From Minicystis rosea (GTDB taxonomy: Bacteria > Myxococcota_A > Polyangia > Polyangiales > Polyangiaceae), in the NCBI GenBank assembly GCA_001931535.1, contig CP016211.1, forward strand, positions 14,523,501 to 14,587,500: DNA of 64,000 bases. The letters run 5' to 3'. The translations under genes and the position numbers were made by a program. The notes under the pieces are model-generated. The model was not told where the DNA came from. It was given only the letters and a program-made list of their open reading frames with translations, and ran no database searches. Of this stretch, positions 1-8,651 are shown in pieces; position 1 is the first letter of the stretch, and every line of letters starts with the position of its first letter.

Positions 1-1
1 G

Positions 2-382
2 GCGGTGGTCGCGCTCCCCATCTTGGTGAAGACGGCGCAGCCCGCCATCGAGGCGGTGCCGCCCGAGCTCGAGGCCGTGGCGCGCACGCTGGGGTTGCGT
101 CCGCTCGCGGTCTTCTTCCGCGTCACCTTGCCCGCGGCGTGGCGCGGCGTGCTGGCCGCCGTGGTGCTCGGCTTCGCGCGCGCCCTCGGTGAGTTCGGCG
201 CCACGTTGATGTTCGCGGGCAACATCCCGGGCCGCACCAACACCATGCCCATCGAGATCTTCGCGGCCTACCAAGCCGGCGACGATCAGCGCGCCGCCCT
301 CTACGTCGCCGTGCTCACGCTGCTCTCCGTCGTCGTGGTCCTCACCGCGGCCCGGCTCGGCCCGCGCTCGATGTCGACATGA
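2..382 (+). CDS. modB: Molybdate ABC transporter permease ModB, C-terminal part (cut by window edge)
   Basis: This is the end of the inner-membrane permease of a molybdate importer; the 5' part lies outside the window. Seen: the cytoplasmic EAA-type loop (PELEAVARTLGLRP), followed by the typical ModB stretch ALGEFGATLMFAGN and a last hydrophobic segment rich in Leu and Val. The EAA loop is where the permease docks on the ATPase. The stop codon overlaps the start of modC by four bases (ATGA), which indicates translational coupling. CysT/CysW-type sulfate permeases are related, but the GEFGATLMFAG stretch followed by NTMPIEIF fits ModB best. Reading frame is open from base 2. Confidence 0.9.
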   Translation, partial: AVVALPILVKTAQPAIEAVPPELEAVARTLGLRPLAVFFRVTLPAAWRGVLAAVVLGFARALGEFGATLMFAGNIPGRTNTMPIEIFAAYQAGDDQRAALYVAVLTLLSVVVVLTAARLGPRSMST

Positions 383-1227
383 GCGGCGCGCTCGACGCTC
401 ACCTCGTGATCGCCGTGGGCGAGGGCGATCGCGCCTTCCGCGTCGAGGCCGATCTCGCGCTCGATGCGGGCGTGCTCGTGCTCTTCGGCCCTTCGGGCGT
501 GGGCAAGACGCTGACGTTGCAAGCGCTCGCCGGTCTCCTCCATCCCGTGGCGGGTCACATCCGCGTCGCGGGGGAGACGCTCTTCGACGCGGCTCGTCGC
601 GTCGATGTCCCCGCGCACGCGCGCCGCGTCGGCTTCGTCCCGCAACAGCACGCGCTCTTTCCCTTCCTCGACGTCGCCGGCAACGTCGCGTTCGGCCTCC
701 CGCGCGCCGAGCGTCGCGGCCCGCGCCTCACCGCCTTGCTCGACGAGCTGGGCCTCGCCCAGCTCGCCTCCGCGAAGGTCGCGTCGCTCTCCGGCGGCGA
801 GCGCCAGCGCGTGGCGCTCGCGCGGGCGCTGGCCGTGGATCCGCGCCTGCTCCTTCTCGACGAGCCCTTCGCATCGATTGATCAGGAAGGCCGCGCCGCG
901 CTGCGGAAGATGGTGCGCGCGGTCATCGATCGTCGCGGTGTGCCCGCGGTCCTGGTCACGCACGATCCCGAAGAGGCCATCGCGCTCGGCGATCAGCTCG
1001 TCCGTTTCACGCGCGGAAAGACGAGCGCACAGGGCCCACCGCGCGCGCTCCTCGCGCGCTCCGATCGCGTGACGATCGCGGGCACGATCGACGGCCCGAT
1101 CCAACCGCTGGGGGAGGGGAGGGCCCTCGCCAAGCTGCGCGACGCCGTCATCGAAGGCCCGGCCGAAGCGCTGCGCGGTGACCGCATCGATCTCGACCTC
1201 TCGCCTGTGGCGAAGAGCGATCGCTGA
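379..1227 (+). CDS. modC: Molybdate ABC transporter ATP-binding protein ModC, short form
   Basis: ATPase that drives molybdate uptake with ModB. Seen in the 282-residue product: Walker A GPSGVGKT (residues 37-44), Q-loop at VPQQ (about 87-90), ABC signature LSGGERQ (137-143), Walker B LLLLDEP (157-163) and H-loop His195 in THDPEEA. Typical ModC proteins are about 350 residues and end in a TOBE/Mop molybdate-binding domain. Here only about 80 residues follow the H-loop, so that domain is absent or heavily reduced. The start ATG overlaps the modB stop. The stop TGA directly abuts the stop of the convergent citrate synthase gene with no base between. The substrate call rests mainly on ModB. Confidence 0.88.
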   Translation: MSGALDAHLVIAVGEGDRAFRVEADLALDAGVLVLFGPSGVGKTLTLQALAGLLHPVAGHIRVAGETLFDAARRVDVPAHARRVGFVPQQHALFPFLDVAGNVAFGLPRAERRGPRLTALLDELGLAQLASAKVASLSGGERQRVALARALAVDPRLLLLDEPFASIDQEGRAALRKMVRAVIDRRGVPAVLVTHDPEEAIALGDQLVRFTRGKTSAQGPPRALLARSDRVTIAGTIDGPIQPLGEGRALAKLRDAVIEGPAEALRGDRIDLDLSPVAKSDR

Positions 1228-2496
1228 TCACGGCGCCGCCGGCGGCCCCACGTACCGCGCGCGCGGGCGCAGCAGGAACTCGGCCTCGCGCTGCTCGAAG
1301 GCATGCGCCACCCAGCCCGCGGTGCGGCCCAGCGCGAACAGCGCCGCCGCCGAGCCCGGCGGCAACCCGAGCGCCAGCGTGAGCGACACGAGCCCGATGT
1401 CGGAGGTCGGCGGCTCGTGACCGAGCGCGTGCATGGCCTCGACGAGGGCGCGCATCGTCGCGACGCCCGCGTTCCGCGGCGCGATCTCGATCGCCGCGGC
1501 CAACATCGCCGTGGCCCTCGGATCGCCGGCTGGATAGAGCGGGTGACCGAACCCCGGCACGCCCGCGCCGTTGCGCATGCGCTCCTCGATCACCTGACGC
1601 GCCCGCGCTGGATGCTTCGTCTCGGCGACGAGCGCCTCCACGCGATCGCAGACGCCGCCGTGCCGCGGGCCGGAGAGCGTGGCCAAGCCGGCGCTCACGC
1701 ACGCATAGAGATCGGCCCGCGCCGACGCCGCGACGCGCACCGTGAACGCCGACGCGTTCAGCTCGTGATCCGCGATCAGCACCAGCGCGCGATCGACGGC
1801 CCGCTCCGCCCGCGCGGTGGGCCGCGCCCCGAGCCCGATCAACGCGGCGCGCGCCACGCTCTCCGCCGCCGCGGCCTCGCGCGCCTGTGCATGGCTCTCT
1901 CCCGTGAAGCCGAGCAGCGCCGCCATGCGCAGGATCAACGCGCGCGCCCGCTTTCGTTCGGCATCCATCGTGGCGTCGAAGCGACCCGGATCGCCCGCGC
2001 CGATCGCGGGCACCGCCACCGAGAGCACCGTCAGCGGGTGGCATCGATCCGGGAGCAACGCCGCGAGCGATGCTGCGCGCAAGCCGAGGCCCTCGGCGCG
2101 CCACGCCGGTCGCTCGTCCGGCAGCGCGCCCGTCCAGAGCAGCTCGGCGACCGCCTCGAACGAAGACCGATCCGCGAGGCCCACCGCCGCGTGCCCGCGA
2201 TAGCGCGGGCCGCCTTCGTCGATGGCGGTGAGCGCCGACTCGAGCACGGGCTCGCCCCAGCGGAGCGCGCCCGCGGCCACCGGCCCATGCCCTGCGCGCG
2301 CGTCGCTGCGCGCCTTGATGCGCACGAGATCCTCGCGGCGATAGCGGCGTCCGCGGCCCTTCTCGCCCGGCTCGCTCCGCACCAGACCGCGGCTCGCATA
2401 CGCGTAGAGCGTCTCCCGCTTCACCCCGAGGAAGGCCGCCGCTTCGGCGCCGGACAACCACGCGGGCGTGGCTTTGATCGCCGATGGTTGATTCAC
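1228..2496 (-). CDS. Citrate synthase family protein with N-terminal helix-turn-helix
   Basis: A 422-residue fusion of an excisionase/MerR-like DNA-binding domain (about residues 13-60; LSGAEAAAFLGVKRETLYAY, then an Arg-rich wing) to a citrate synthase fold. Catalytic-type motifs are visible: the first His in ADHELNAS, the second in GFGHPLYPAGDP, and a candidate Asp in TSDIGL. Citrate synthases condense acetyl-CoA or propionyl-CoA with oxaloacetate; the HTH suggests DNA binding, perhaps as a metabolite-responsive regulator (inference). GTG at 2496 was chosen because it gives a compact HTH start; no strong Shine-Dalgarno is seen. It is divergent from a second citrate synthase, with a perfect palindrome between them. 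Whether it still catalyses condensation cannot be told. Confidence 0.85.
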   Translation of the reverse strand: MNQPSAIKATPAWLSGAEAAAFLGVKRETLYAYASRGLVRSEPGEKGRGRRYRREDLVRIKARSDARAGHGPVAAGALRWGEPVLESALTAIDEGGPRYRGHAAVGLADRSSFEAVAELLWTGALPDERPAWRAEGLGLRAASLAALLPDRCHPLTVLSVAVPAIGAGDPGRFDATMDAERKRARALILRMAALLGFTGESHAQAREAAAAESVARAALIGLGARPTARAERAVDRALVLIADHELNASAFTVRVAASARADLYACVSAGLATLSGPRHGGVCDRVEALVAETKHPARARQVIEERMRNGAGVPGFGHPLYPAGDPRATAMLAAAIEIAPRNAGVATMRALVEAMHALGHEPPTSDIGLVSLTLALGLPPGSAAALFALGRTAGWVAHAFEQREAEFLLRPRARYVGPPAAP

Positions 2497-2502
2497 GAAT
2501 CC

Positions 2503-2516
2503 ACGTTGATCAACGT
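2503..2516. promoter_or_regulatory. 14-bp perfect palindrome between divergent citrate synthase genes
   Basis: ACGTTGATCAACGT reads identically on both strands and lies in the roughly 57-bp gap between the HTH-citrate synthase start (2496, minus) and the second citrate synthase start (2554, plus). A dimeric HTH protein is encoded next door, so this is a natural candidate operator for autoregulation and co-regulation. The role is inferred from position and symmetry only. Confidence 0.55.
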
Positions 2517-2553
2517 TGCCCACGGCCCAACATCTACGCCCGAGGAGGTCGAC

Positions 2554-3636
2554 ATGGAAGCGGATCGGAAGACGGCGGCGGCCGGCGGGCTCGAGGGCGT
2601 GGTGGTGGCGGACACGCGGCTCTCGGAGGTGGACGGCGAGCGCGGGCGCCTCGTGATCGCTGGGCGCGACGTGGAGCAGCTCGCCGGCGCGGTGACGTTC
2701 GAGGAGGCAGCCGCGCTGCTCTGGGAAGTGCCCGCGGTCGCCGCGCAGAAGGCCATCGCGGAGGGCCGCGCGCTCGCGTTCGATCGAATCGCATCGCTCG
2801 GCGACGCGCTCGATCGCGAAGATGGCATGGACGCGCTCCGCGCCGCGACCGCGCACCTCGTGGCCGCCGAGGCCGGCACGCCCGCGCGGATCACCGGCGC
2901 CGTCGGGACCTTCGCCGCCGCTTGGGCGCGCGTGCGGCAGGGCGCGCGCCCGATCGCGCCCGATCCTTCGCTCGGCCACGCCGCCGACTACCTGCGCATG
3001 ATCGGCGGCGCCGCACCCAAGAACGCGCTCGTCGCCGGCCTCGACGCGTACCTCGTCACCGTCATCGATCACGGGATGAACGCTTCGACCTTCACGGCGC
3101 GCGTGGTGGCCTCGACGGGATCGGATCTCGTCAGCGCCGTCGTGGCCGCGATCGGCGCGCTCAAAGGCCCGCTCCACGGCGGCGCGCCCGGTCCGGTGCT
3201 CGACATGCTCGATGCGATCGGCGCGCCCGAGCGCGCGGCCTCGTGGATCGAGGGCGAGCTCGTCGCGGGCCGCCGCATCATGGGCATGGGCCATCGCATC
3301 TACCGGGTGCGCGATCCGCGCGCCGCGGTGCTGGAGAAGGCCACGCAGCGCCTCGAAAAGGCCGGCGTCTCGACGGGCCGCCTCGCGCTCGCCCGCGCGG
3401 TCGAGCAGGCCGCCGAGGGCGCGCTGCGCCAGAAGCACCCCGATCGTCCGCTCCGCGCCAACGTGGAGTTCTACACGGCCGTGCTCCTCGACACCGTGGG
3501 CCTCGATCGCGCGGCGTTCTCGCCCACCTTCGCCGTCGGCCGCGTCGCCGGTTGGAGCGCCCACGTCGAGGAGCAGCGCGCCACCGGCCGTCTGATCCGC
3601 CCCGCCTCGCGTTACGTGGGCGTCATGCCGGCCTGA
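2554..3636 (+). CDS. Citrate synthase (second, stand-alone)
   Basis: A 360-residue citrate/2-methylcitrate synthase family enzyme. Active-site motifs are the first His in VIDHGMNASTF, the second in GMGHRIYRVRDPRA, and NVEFYTA, where classical citrate synthases usually have Asp (VDFY) and this one has Glu. ATG at 2554 was chosen because a perfect GAGGAGG lies at 2542-2548. It is divergent from the HTH-fused paralogue, so the two may be co-regulated. It could be a TCA-cycle citrate synthase or a methylcitrate synthase; the sequence alone does not decide, and no prp genes are nearby. Confidence 0.88.
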   Translation: MEADRKTAAAGGLEGVVVADTRLSEVDGERGRLVIAGRDVEQLAGAVTFEEAAALLWEVPAVAAQKAIAEGRALAFDRIASLGDALDREDGMDALRAATAHLVAAEAGTPARITGAVGTFAAAWARVRQGARPIAPDPSLGHAADYLRMIGGAAPKNALVAGLDAYLVTVIDHGMNASTFTARVVASTGSDLVSAVVAAIGALKGPLHGGAPGPVLDMLDAIGAPERAASWIEGELVAGRRIMGMGHRIYRVRDPRAAVLEKATQRLEKAGVSTGRLALARAVEQAAEGALRQKHPDRPLRANVEFYTAVLLDTVGLDRAAFSPTFAVGRVAGWSAHVEEQRATGRLIRPASRYVGVMPA

Positions 3637-3685
3637 GCCGCCTTTGCAGCACGCGCCCGCGGCCGCGACGTGGTGGAATGAGGTC

Positions 3686-4216
3686 GTGGATCCGCTGGTC
3701 CTGAGCCTCGCCTCCCTCGTGCTGGGGATGGGCGTGCCCCTCGCCGTTTCGTTCGGCATCCGTCGCGGCATGAAGCGCTACTTGCCGGACGACACCGACC
3801 TCTATGCGATCGTCCCCGTGGGCAAGCCCTTCTCGCTCGCCATCCCGTCGGGCCCCGCGCTCGACGTGATGCTGCGCTACCGCGTCACGCGGCTTCGCCA
3901 CCCCGGCGGCCCGCGGCTCCATGGAATCACGGTGCTGGTCGAAGCCACGCGCGAGCTCCCCGAGCGGAGCTTCCGCGAGAACGCGCGCCCCTTCGAGCTG
4001 CGCTACGAGCGCCTCCTCGGTCGCGCCGCGAAGCCGATCGGCGAGGCGCCCGTGGCGCCCGGCGAGCGAGACTACGCCATCACGCGCCTCGGCGACGACG
4101 AGGTGCGCACCAGCATGATCGCGCGCCTGCCCGCGGGCGGCCCCGGTGTGGTGCAGGGCCGCATCGAGCTCGCGCTCCCCGTGAACGATCTCATCCTCTT
4201 CGCCAAGCCGTCCTGA
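3686..4216 (+). CDS. Hypothetical membrane-anchored protein
   Basis: About 176 residues, not recognised. The N-terminus holds one hydrophobic segment (PLVLSLASLVLGMGVPLAV), followed by a soluble domain rich in beta-type alternation (SLAIPSGPALDVMLRYRV, then FELRYERLLG) that is probably exposed on one side of the membrane. GTG at 3686 places the membrane helix right at the start and has a GAGG at 3680-3683, though the spacing is very short. An upstream TTG at 3644 is possible. It follows the citrate synthase on the same strand with a short gap, so it may share its transcript. Confidence 0.6.
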   Translation: MDPLVLSLASLVLGMGVPLAVSFGIRRGMKRYLPDDTDLYAIVPVGKPFSLAIPSGPALDVMLRYRVTRLRHPGGPRLHGITVLVEATRELPERSFRENARPFELRYERLLGRAAKPIGEAPVAPGERDYAITRLGDDEVRTSMIARLPAGGPGVVQGRIELALPVNDLILFAKPS

Positions 4217-4394
4217 TCGACGTCGGAGGCTTGCGCCGCCGTTTCGGAGAGCGCGGCCGCCGGCGATGGGATTGGCCGGCGGCGGATGTGCGACGAGCTA
4301 CGCAATCGCGAAAGCGGGCGTTTCCTCGATTGCATGTCGCCAGCCATTTCGACTTTCCTTGCCAACGGCCGGGGGCACGTGCGCAAATCGCGTC

Positions 4395-5795
4395 GTGTCG
4401 AGCCAGGCAGAGACGGATGTGCTCGTCGTCGGCGCGGGCAGCGCGGGCGCGGCCGCGGCAGGCTTCTTCGCGGCGCGCGGTCGTCGTGTGGCGATCGTCG
4501 ACAAACGCCCGCGCGGCGAGACGGGCGCGCGCTGGGTCAACGCGGTCCCCGCGTGGTGCTTCGACGCGGCCGGTGTCGCGCGCCCGCGCGGCGAGGAGAC
4601 ACCGCTCGGCGACGAGCCGCACACCTTCCACCTGTTCGGCCCCGCGCGCCGCGGACACGTGAAGCTCGAAGACGTGCCCATGGCGCACGTCGACATGCGC
4701 CGCCTGGTGCAGCGGCTCCTCGACGGCGCCGCCGAGGCGGGCGCGACTGTCCATCGCGGCCACGTCGAAGGCATCGAGCGCGATGGAGAGCGCGTGCGTG
4801 CGATCTCGTTCATCGATGGAGCGACGCGCTTCACCCTCCGGGCGCGCCTCGTGATCGACGCGACCGGCTTGGGCGCCGCGGTGCGCCGCTTGGTGCCGGC
4901 GCTCGCCGAGGCGTGCGCCGACGTCGAGGCGAGCGATCGCTGCGCCGCCGCGCAGTACCACCACGAGATCGCCGATCGCGCGGCGTTTCGGGCCTTCATG
5001 GAGCGTCACGGCGCCAAGCCCGGCGACGACATCGCCTTCTCCGGCGTCGCCGGCGGCTACTCGACGCTCGCGCTCTTCACGCGCTCCGACGCGAGCGCGA
5101 TCTCGGTGCTCACCGGCTCGATCCCCGCGCTCGGCGTGCCCAGCGGCGCCGCGCTCCACAAGCGCTTCGTCGCCGGTGCGCCGTGGATCGGGCGCGTGCT
5201 CTTCGGCGGCGCGGGCGCCATCCCGCTCAGGAGGCCGTACACCTTGCTCGGCGCGCACGGCGTCGCGCTCGTCGGCGATGCGGCCTGTCAGGTGTATGCA
5301 TCGCACGGGAGCGGCGTCGGGATGGGCTTGCTCGGCGCGCGCGCGCTCGCCGATGCCGCCGAGGGCACGGACGATCCCGGAAGCGACGAGGTCCTCGCGC
5401 GCTACACGTCATCCTTCCACGCCGCGCACGGCGGCCTGCTCGCCGCATCCGAAGCATTTCGCCGCTTCTCGCAGGGCCTTCGGGCCACCGAAGTGGACGA
5501 CATCCTCGCTTCGGGCCTGCTCGCTCCGGCGATCGCGAGCGCGGGGCTCGTGCAGCGCCCGACGCGTCCGGACGCGCGCTTCCTGCTCGGCGCGCCCGCG
5601 CGAGCGCTGCGTGCGCCCGAGGCTGCGGCGCGCTTCCTCCCGTTCGCCGTGCGCAGCGTCCTGCTCGATCGTCTCGGATCCTTCAACGGTGCCCGCCCGG
5701 GTGCCATGCTCGATCGCTGGATCGGAAAGCTCGTGGGCCACGCTTCGCCGGCCCCGGAAGAGGGCGGCTGGTCGCTGCCCGATCCTTCGACGTGA
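4395..5795 (+). CDS. FAD-dependent oxidoreductase (geranylgeranyl-reductase/halogenase-like)
   Basis: A 466-residue flavoprotein. An N-terminal Rossmann FAD motif VVGAGSAGAAAAG (residues 11-23) is followed, near residue 290, by the second FAD motif VALVGDAACQVY and a Gly-rich segment (GSGVGMGLLGARAL). This layout is that of the PHBH-type family, which includes geranylgeranyl reductases, monooxygenases and flavin halogenases. No halogenase WxWxIP motif was seen, which argues against a tryptophan halogenase. GTG at 4395 was selected because it sits just before the first beta strand; the reading frame is open further upstream but without family-like sequence. Substrate unknown. It is followed at 11 bp by the next gene, probably in one operon. 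Confidence 0.75.
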   Translation: MSSQAETDVLVVGAGSAGAAAAGFFAARGRRVAIVDKRPRGETGARWVNAVPAWCFDAAGVARPRGEETPLGDEPHTFHLFGPARRGHVKLEDVPMAHVDMRRLVQRLLDGAAEAGATVHRGHVEGIERDGERVRAISFIDGATRFTLRARLVIDATGLGAAVRRLVPALAEACADVEASDRCAAAQYHHEIADRAAFRAFMERHGAKPGDDIAFSGVAGGYSTLALFTRSDASAISVLTGSIPALGVPSGAALHKRFVAGAPWIGRVLFGGAGAIPLRRPYTLLGAHGVALVGDAACQVYASHGSGVGMGLLGARALADAAEGTDDPGSDEVLARYTSSFHAAHGGLLAASEAFRRFSQGLRATEVDDILASGLLAPAIASAGLVQRPTRPDARFLLGAPARALRAPEAAARFLPFAVRSVLLDRLGSFNGARPGAMLDRWIGKLVGHASPAPEEGGWSLPDPST

Positions 5796-5805
5796 GGAGC
5801 GTGTC

Positions 5806-6444
5806 GTGAGCCTGCCTCGGATTCCCCCGCTCGTCCCTGCAGGCGCCACGTTCACCTTCGGCGAGAGCCCGTTTCGCGCGAAGGGCGTGCTCTACCTCGG
5901 CACCCAATCCTTCTTCGACACGAACCTGCTCGGCGGCACGGAGAAGCTCGTGGCCGACATCGCCGAGCCCGAGCGCCGCGCCTTCATCACCCAGAAATTC
6001 CTCCCCTCGGGTTGGTACGACGTGATGCCCGTGCCCGGCTTGATCGCGTACGAAGCACGCGCCCTGCGCATGACGCTCGATCAGTACCTCGTGCACCGCA
6101 CGCGCTGGCAGGCGAAGAAGGATCTCGGCGGCGTCTACGGCTGGGTCCTCAAGCTCGCTTCACCGGCCGCGGTCGCCACGCGGCTGCCCAAGGTGTTCTC
6201 CCAGATGTTCGACTTCGCCACCGCGCCGCCGGGCGTCGTCACGGGCAAGCAGGTGACGGCCACCATGGGCGGCGTGCCCGCGCCGCTCGAAGCGTGGCTG
6301 AGCACGGCCATCAAGATCTACGCGGAGACCGGGCTCAGGCTCGCGGGCGCGAGCCACGTCGACATGCACCTGCGCGCGGTCCCGGCGGGCGAGCGCGCCG
6401 GCGTGCCGCTCGTGAATCTCGACGTCGAGGTCGGCTGGGGCTGA
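5806..6444 (+). CDS. Conserved hypothetical protein, possibly TIGR02265/DUF2378-like
   Basis: A 212-residue soluble protein without signal peptide or membrane helix. The segment from the GWYDVMPVPGL motif through LPKVFSQMFDF recalls a myxobacterial paralogous family (TIGR02265/DUF2378, distantly like heme-NO-binding folds), but this is only a resemblance. GTG at 5806 follows the upstream FAD enzyme by 10 bp, with GAGGAG at 5795-5800. Co-transcription with the flavoprotein is likely. No catalytic residues can be named. Confidence 0.65.
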   Translation: MSLPRIPPLVPAGATFTFGESPFRAKGVLYLGTQSFFDTNLLGGTEKLVADIAEPERRAFITQKFLPSGWYDVMPVPGLIAYEARALRMTLDQYLVHRTRWQAKKDLGGVYGWVLKLASPAAVATRLPKVFSQMFDFATAPPGVVTGKQVTATMGGVPAPLEAWLSTAIKIYAETGLRLAGASHVDMHLRAVPAGERAGVPLVNLDVEVGWG

Positions 6445-6560
6445 CGGATCGCGCCCTCCGCGCGGCCGTCTCGAGCAGTCTTCCATCCGGTGCTTTCGCA
6501 CTGGACGTCGTCGCGGTACGAGAACCTGGACGGGCCGGGGGACATCGAAAGGGCTGATCC

Positions 6561-7451
6561 ATGAAGGTGGGCTTCATCGGGCTGGGAAACATGGGGCTCC
6601 CCATGGCCCAGAATCTCCTCGCGGCGGGCCATTCGCTCACCGTGTACAACCGCACCCAGGCGCGCGCCGAAGCGCTCGCCGATCGCGGTGCGCAGGTCGC
6701 CGACTCGCCTGCCGCGGCGGCCGCCGGGGCCGAGGCGGTGATCACCATGCTCGCCGACGATCGCGCCGTCGAGGACGTGGTCTTCGGCGACAGCGGCGTC
6801 CTTCAGGGCCTCGCCAAAGGCGCCATACACGTCTCTTCCAGCACCATTTCGGTCGAGCTCTCCGCACGCCTCGATGCGGCGCACCACGCGGCCGGCCAAG
6901 GCTACGTGGCCGCGCCCGTCTTCGGCCGGCCCGACGCCGCGGAGACGAAGCAGCTCTGGGTCATCGCCGCGGGTTGGCCCGGCGACGTCACCTACGTGCA
7001 GCCGATCTTCGACGCCATCGGGCGCGGCACCACGCGCATCGGCAACGAGGCGCCCGCCGCCAACACCGTCAAGCTCGCAGGCAACTTCATCATCGCATCC
7101 ATGATCGAGTCGCTCGGCGAGGCCTTCACGTTGGCCCGCAAATCAGGGATCGATCCGCAGCTCTTCCTCGAAGTCTTCCGCGACGTGATGGTCAAGTCGC
7201 CGCTCTTCGATCGCTACGCCGGCCTGATCGCCGACGAAGCTTACGAGCCGGCCGGCTTCAAGATGTACCTCGGCCTCAACAACGTGCGCCTCGCGCTCGC
7301 CGCCGGCGAAGCTGCGGAGGTGCCGTTGCCACTCGCCAGCCTGCTCCGTGATCAGATGCTCTCCGCCGTCGCCCGCGGTATGGGAGATCTCGACTGGGCC
7401 GCGCTCGCTCGAATCAGCGCCGAGCGCGCCGGCCTCGGCGGCGGTCGCTGA
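6561..7451 (+). CDS. NAD(P)-dependent beta-hydroxyacid dehydrogenase (3-hydroxyisobutyrate dehydrogenase family)
   Basis: A 296-residue enzyme of the 6-phosphogluconate/3-hydroxyisobutyrate dehydrogenase superfamily. Seen: nucleotide-binding motif GFIGLGNMG (residues 4-12), the substrate-binding segment VSSSTIS (91-97), the APVFGRPDAA segment (118-127), and the catalytic lysine Lys171 in NTVKLAGNF. The family oxidises short beta-hydroxyacids or reduces aldehydes such as succinic semialdehyde or glyoxylate. Arg at residue 31 after the second strand (YNRT) is often associated with NADPH preference, so a glyoxylate/succinic-semialdehyde reductase role is plausible but unproven. Confidence 0.88.
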   Translation: MKVGFIGLGNMGLPMAQNLLAAGHSLTVYNRTQARAEALADRGAQVADSPAAAAAGAEAVITMLADDRAVEDVVFGDSGVLQGLAKGAIHVSSSTISVELSARLDAAHHAAGQGYVAAPVFGRPDAAETKQLWVIAAGWPGDVTYVQPIFDAIGRGTTRIGNEAPAANTVKLAGNFIIASMIESLGEAFTLARKSGIDPQLFLEVFRDVMVKSPLFDRYAGLIADEAYEPAGFKMYLGLNNVRLALAAGEAAEVPLPLASLLRDQMLSAVARGMGDLDWAALARISAERAGLGGGR

Positions 7452-7469
7452 TGGCGATACGCTGACCGC

Positions 7470-8651
7470 GTGTCCGCTCCCCAGCTCGTCGAAGGCCAAG
7501 CATTCGCGGATCGCTATCGCCTCGTTCGCCCGCTCGACGAGGCCGATCCTCCGCGTGCTTTCCTCCTCCAGCGCGAATCTGACGGCGCCTCGCTGAGGCT
7601 CGATCTCTTCGATCCCGAGCCCGATCCCGACGCGCGCGCGCACCTCCTCGTCATCCTGCGGCGTGTCGCGCTCCTCGAAGGCCCGTTCATCGAGCCTTTG
7701 ATCGAGGTCGGCGTCCTCGACGGGTCCCCGTGGATGATCACCTCCACCTCCGACGACGAGACCTTGGCCGCGTACCTCGCGCGGAAAGGGAAGCTCACCC
7801 ACCAGGAGGCGTGCGCCGTCGTCTACCAGATGAGCAGTGTCCTCTCCTCCGCGCGTACGCGTGGTCTTCGTCCGGTCGACGTCGCGCCCGATCACTTCCT
7901 CGTCGCCCGCGACGCGACGGGAGATATCTCCCCTTCCTTGCGCTTCCGTGCGGGCGCGCTGGCGCGCTTTCTGATCGAGTGGGATCGCGCGGCCTCGACG
8001 TTGAACGCGTCTTGGTCCACCTGGCCGTGGATGGCGCCCGAGCTCCTGACGCTCCAGTCCGCCGCGTCGATCAAGCCTGCTTTCGAAGTCTGGCCGCTCG
8101 GGCTCGTCGCATTCCAGGCGCTCACGGGACAGCGCTTTTGGAGAGAGGGGACCGCGATGATGGCGATGTTGCGCGAAGTGCTCGCGGCTCACCTGCCGCC
8201 CGCGAGCCAGCGCGCCGCCGAGCTGGGCGCGGACGCCGTGCTGCCACCGTACTTCGATGTCTGGTTCTCCCGCTGCGTCACGCCCGAGCCGAGTGACCGC
8301 TTCGACGCCGCGCCGGCCGCCGAGCAGACCTTTCAAGATCTCTTTGCGCCCAACCCGGTGCCCATCGTCGGCAACCCCAAAGGCGCCCACTACGACGATG
8401 GTTTGCAAGGCCGCATCGAAGGATCCGGCGGCCCCTATCGCGAGCCCGGCGGCCTTCGTCTCGGGCCCGGATCAGGATCGACTCGCGCGCACACGGACGT
8501 CATCATCGGTAACCCCAAGGGCAGCCATTACGACGGCGGCTACATCGTTCCCGACAAGACCAGCAGATGGAAGCGCGTGCTGGGGATATCCATCGTGCTG
8601 ATCGCGCTCGTGGTCGGTCTCTTCATCGTGCTCCGAGGCGTGCATCGCTGA
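7470..8651 (+). CDS. Membrane-anchored pseudokinase-like protein
   Basis: A 393-residue protein with the outline of a Ser/Thr kinase but without its catalytic residues. The glycine loop is missing, the usual VAIK position reads RLDLF, the HRD-x-K-x-x-N loop is replaced by VDVAPDHFLV, and DFG is absent; only an APE-like WMAPELL is preserved. Two matching motifs, IVGNPKGAHYDDG (from 299) and IIGNPKGSHYDGG (from 345), lie in a linker before one C-terminal membrane helix (370-388) and a short basic tail. It is therefore likely tail-anchored with the domain in the cytoplasm. GTG start. It overlaps the following ferritin-like gene by one base (TGATG). Confidence 0.75.
   Translation: MSAPQLVEGQAFADRYRLVRPLDEADPPRAFLLQRESDGASLRLDLFDPEPDPDARAHLLVILRRVALLEGPFIEPLIEVGVLDGSPWMITSTSDDETLAAYLARKGKLTHQEACAVVYQMSSVLSSARTRGLRPVDVAPDHFLVARDATGDISPSLRFRAGALARFLIEWDRAASTLNASWSTWPWMAPELLTLQSAASIKPAFEVWPLGLVAFQALTGQRFWREGTAMMAMLREVLAAHLPPASQRAAELGADAVLPPYFDVWFSRCVTPEPSDRFDAAPAAEQTFQDLFAPNPVPIVGNPKGAHYDDGLQGRIEGSGGPYREPGGLRLGPGSGSTRAHTDVIIGNPKGSHYDGGYIVPDKTSRWKRVLGISIVLIALVVGLFIVLRGVHR

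Noticed and set aside
4266..4394. Upstream extension of the FAD oxidoreductase to an earlier ATG
   Set aside because: The extra 43 residues do not resemble the family, and the Rossmann strand starts right after GTG 4395.
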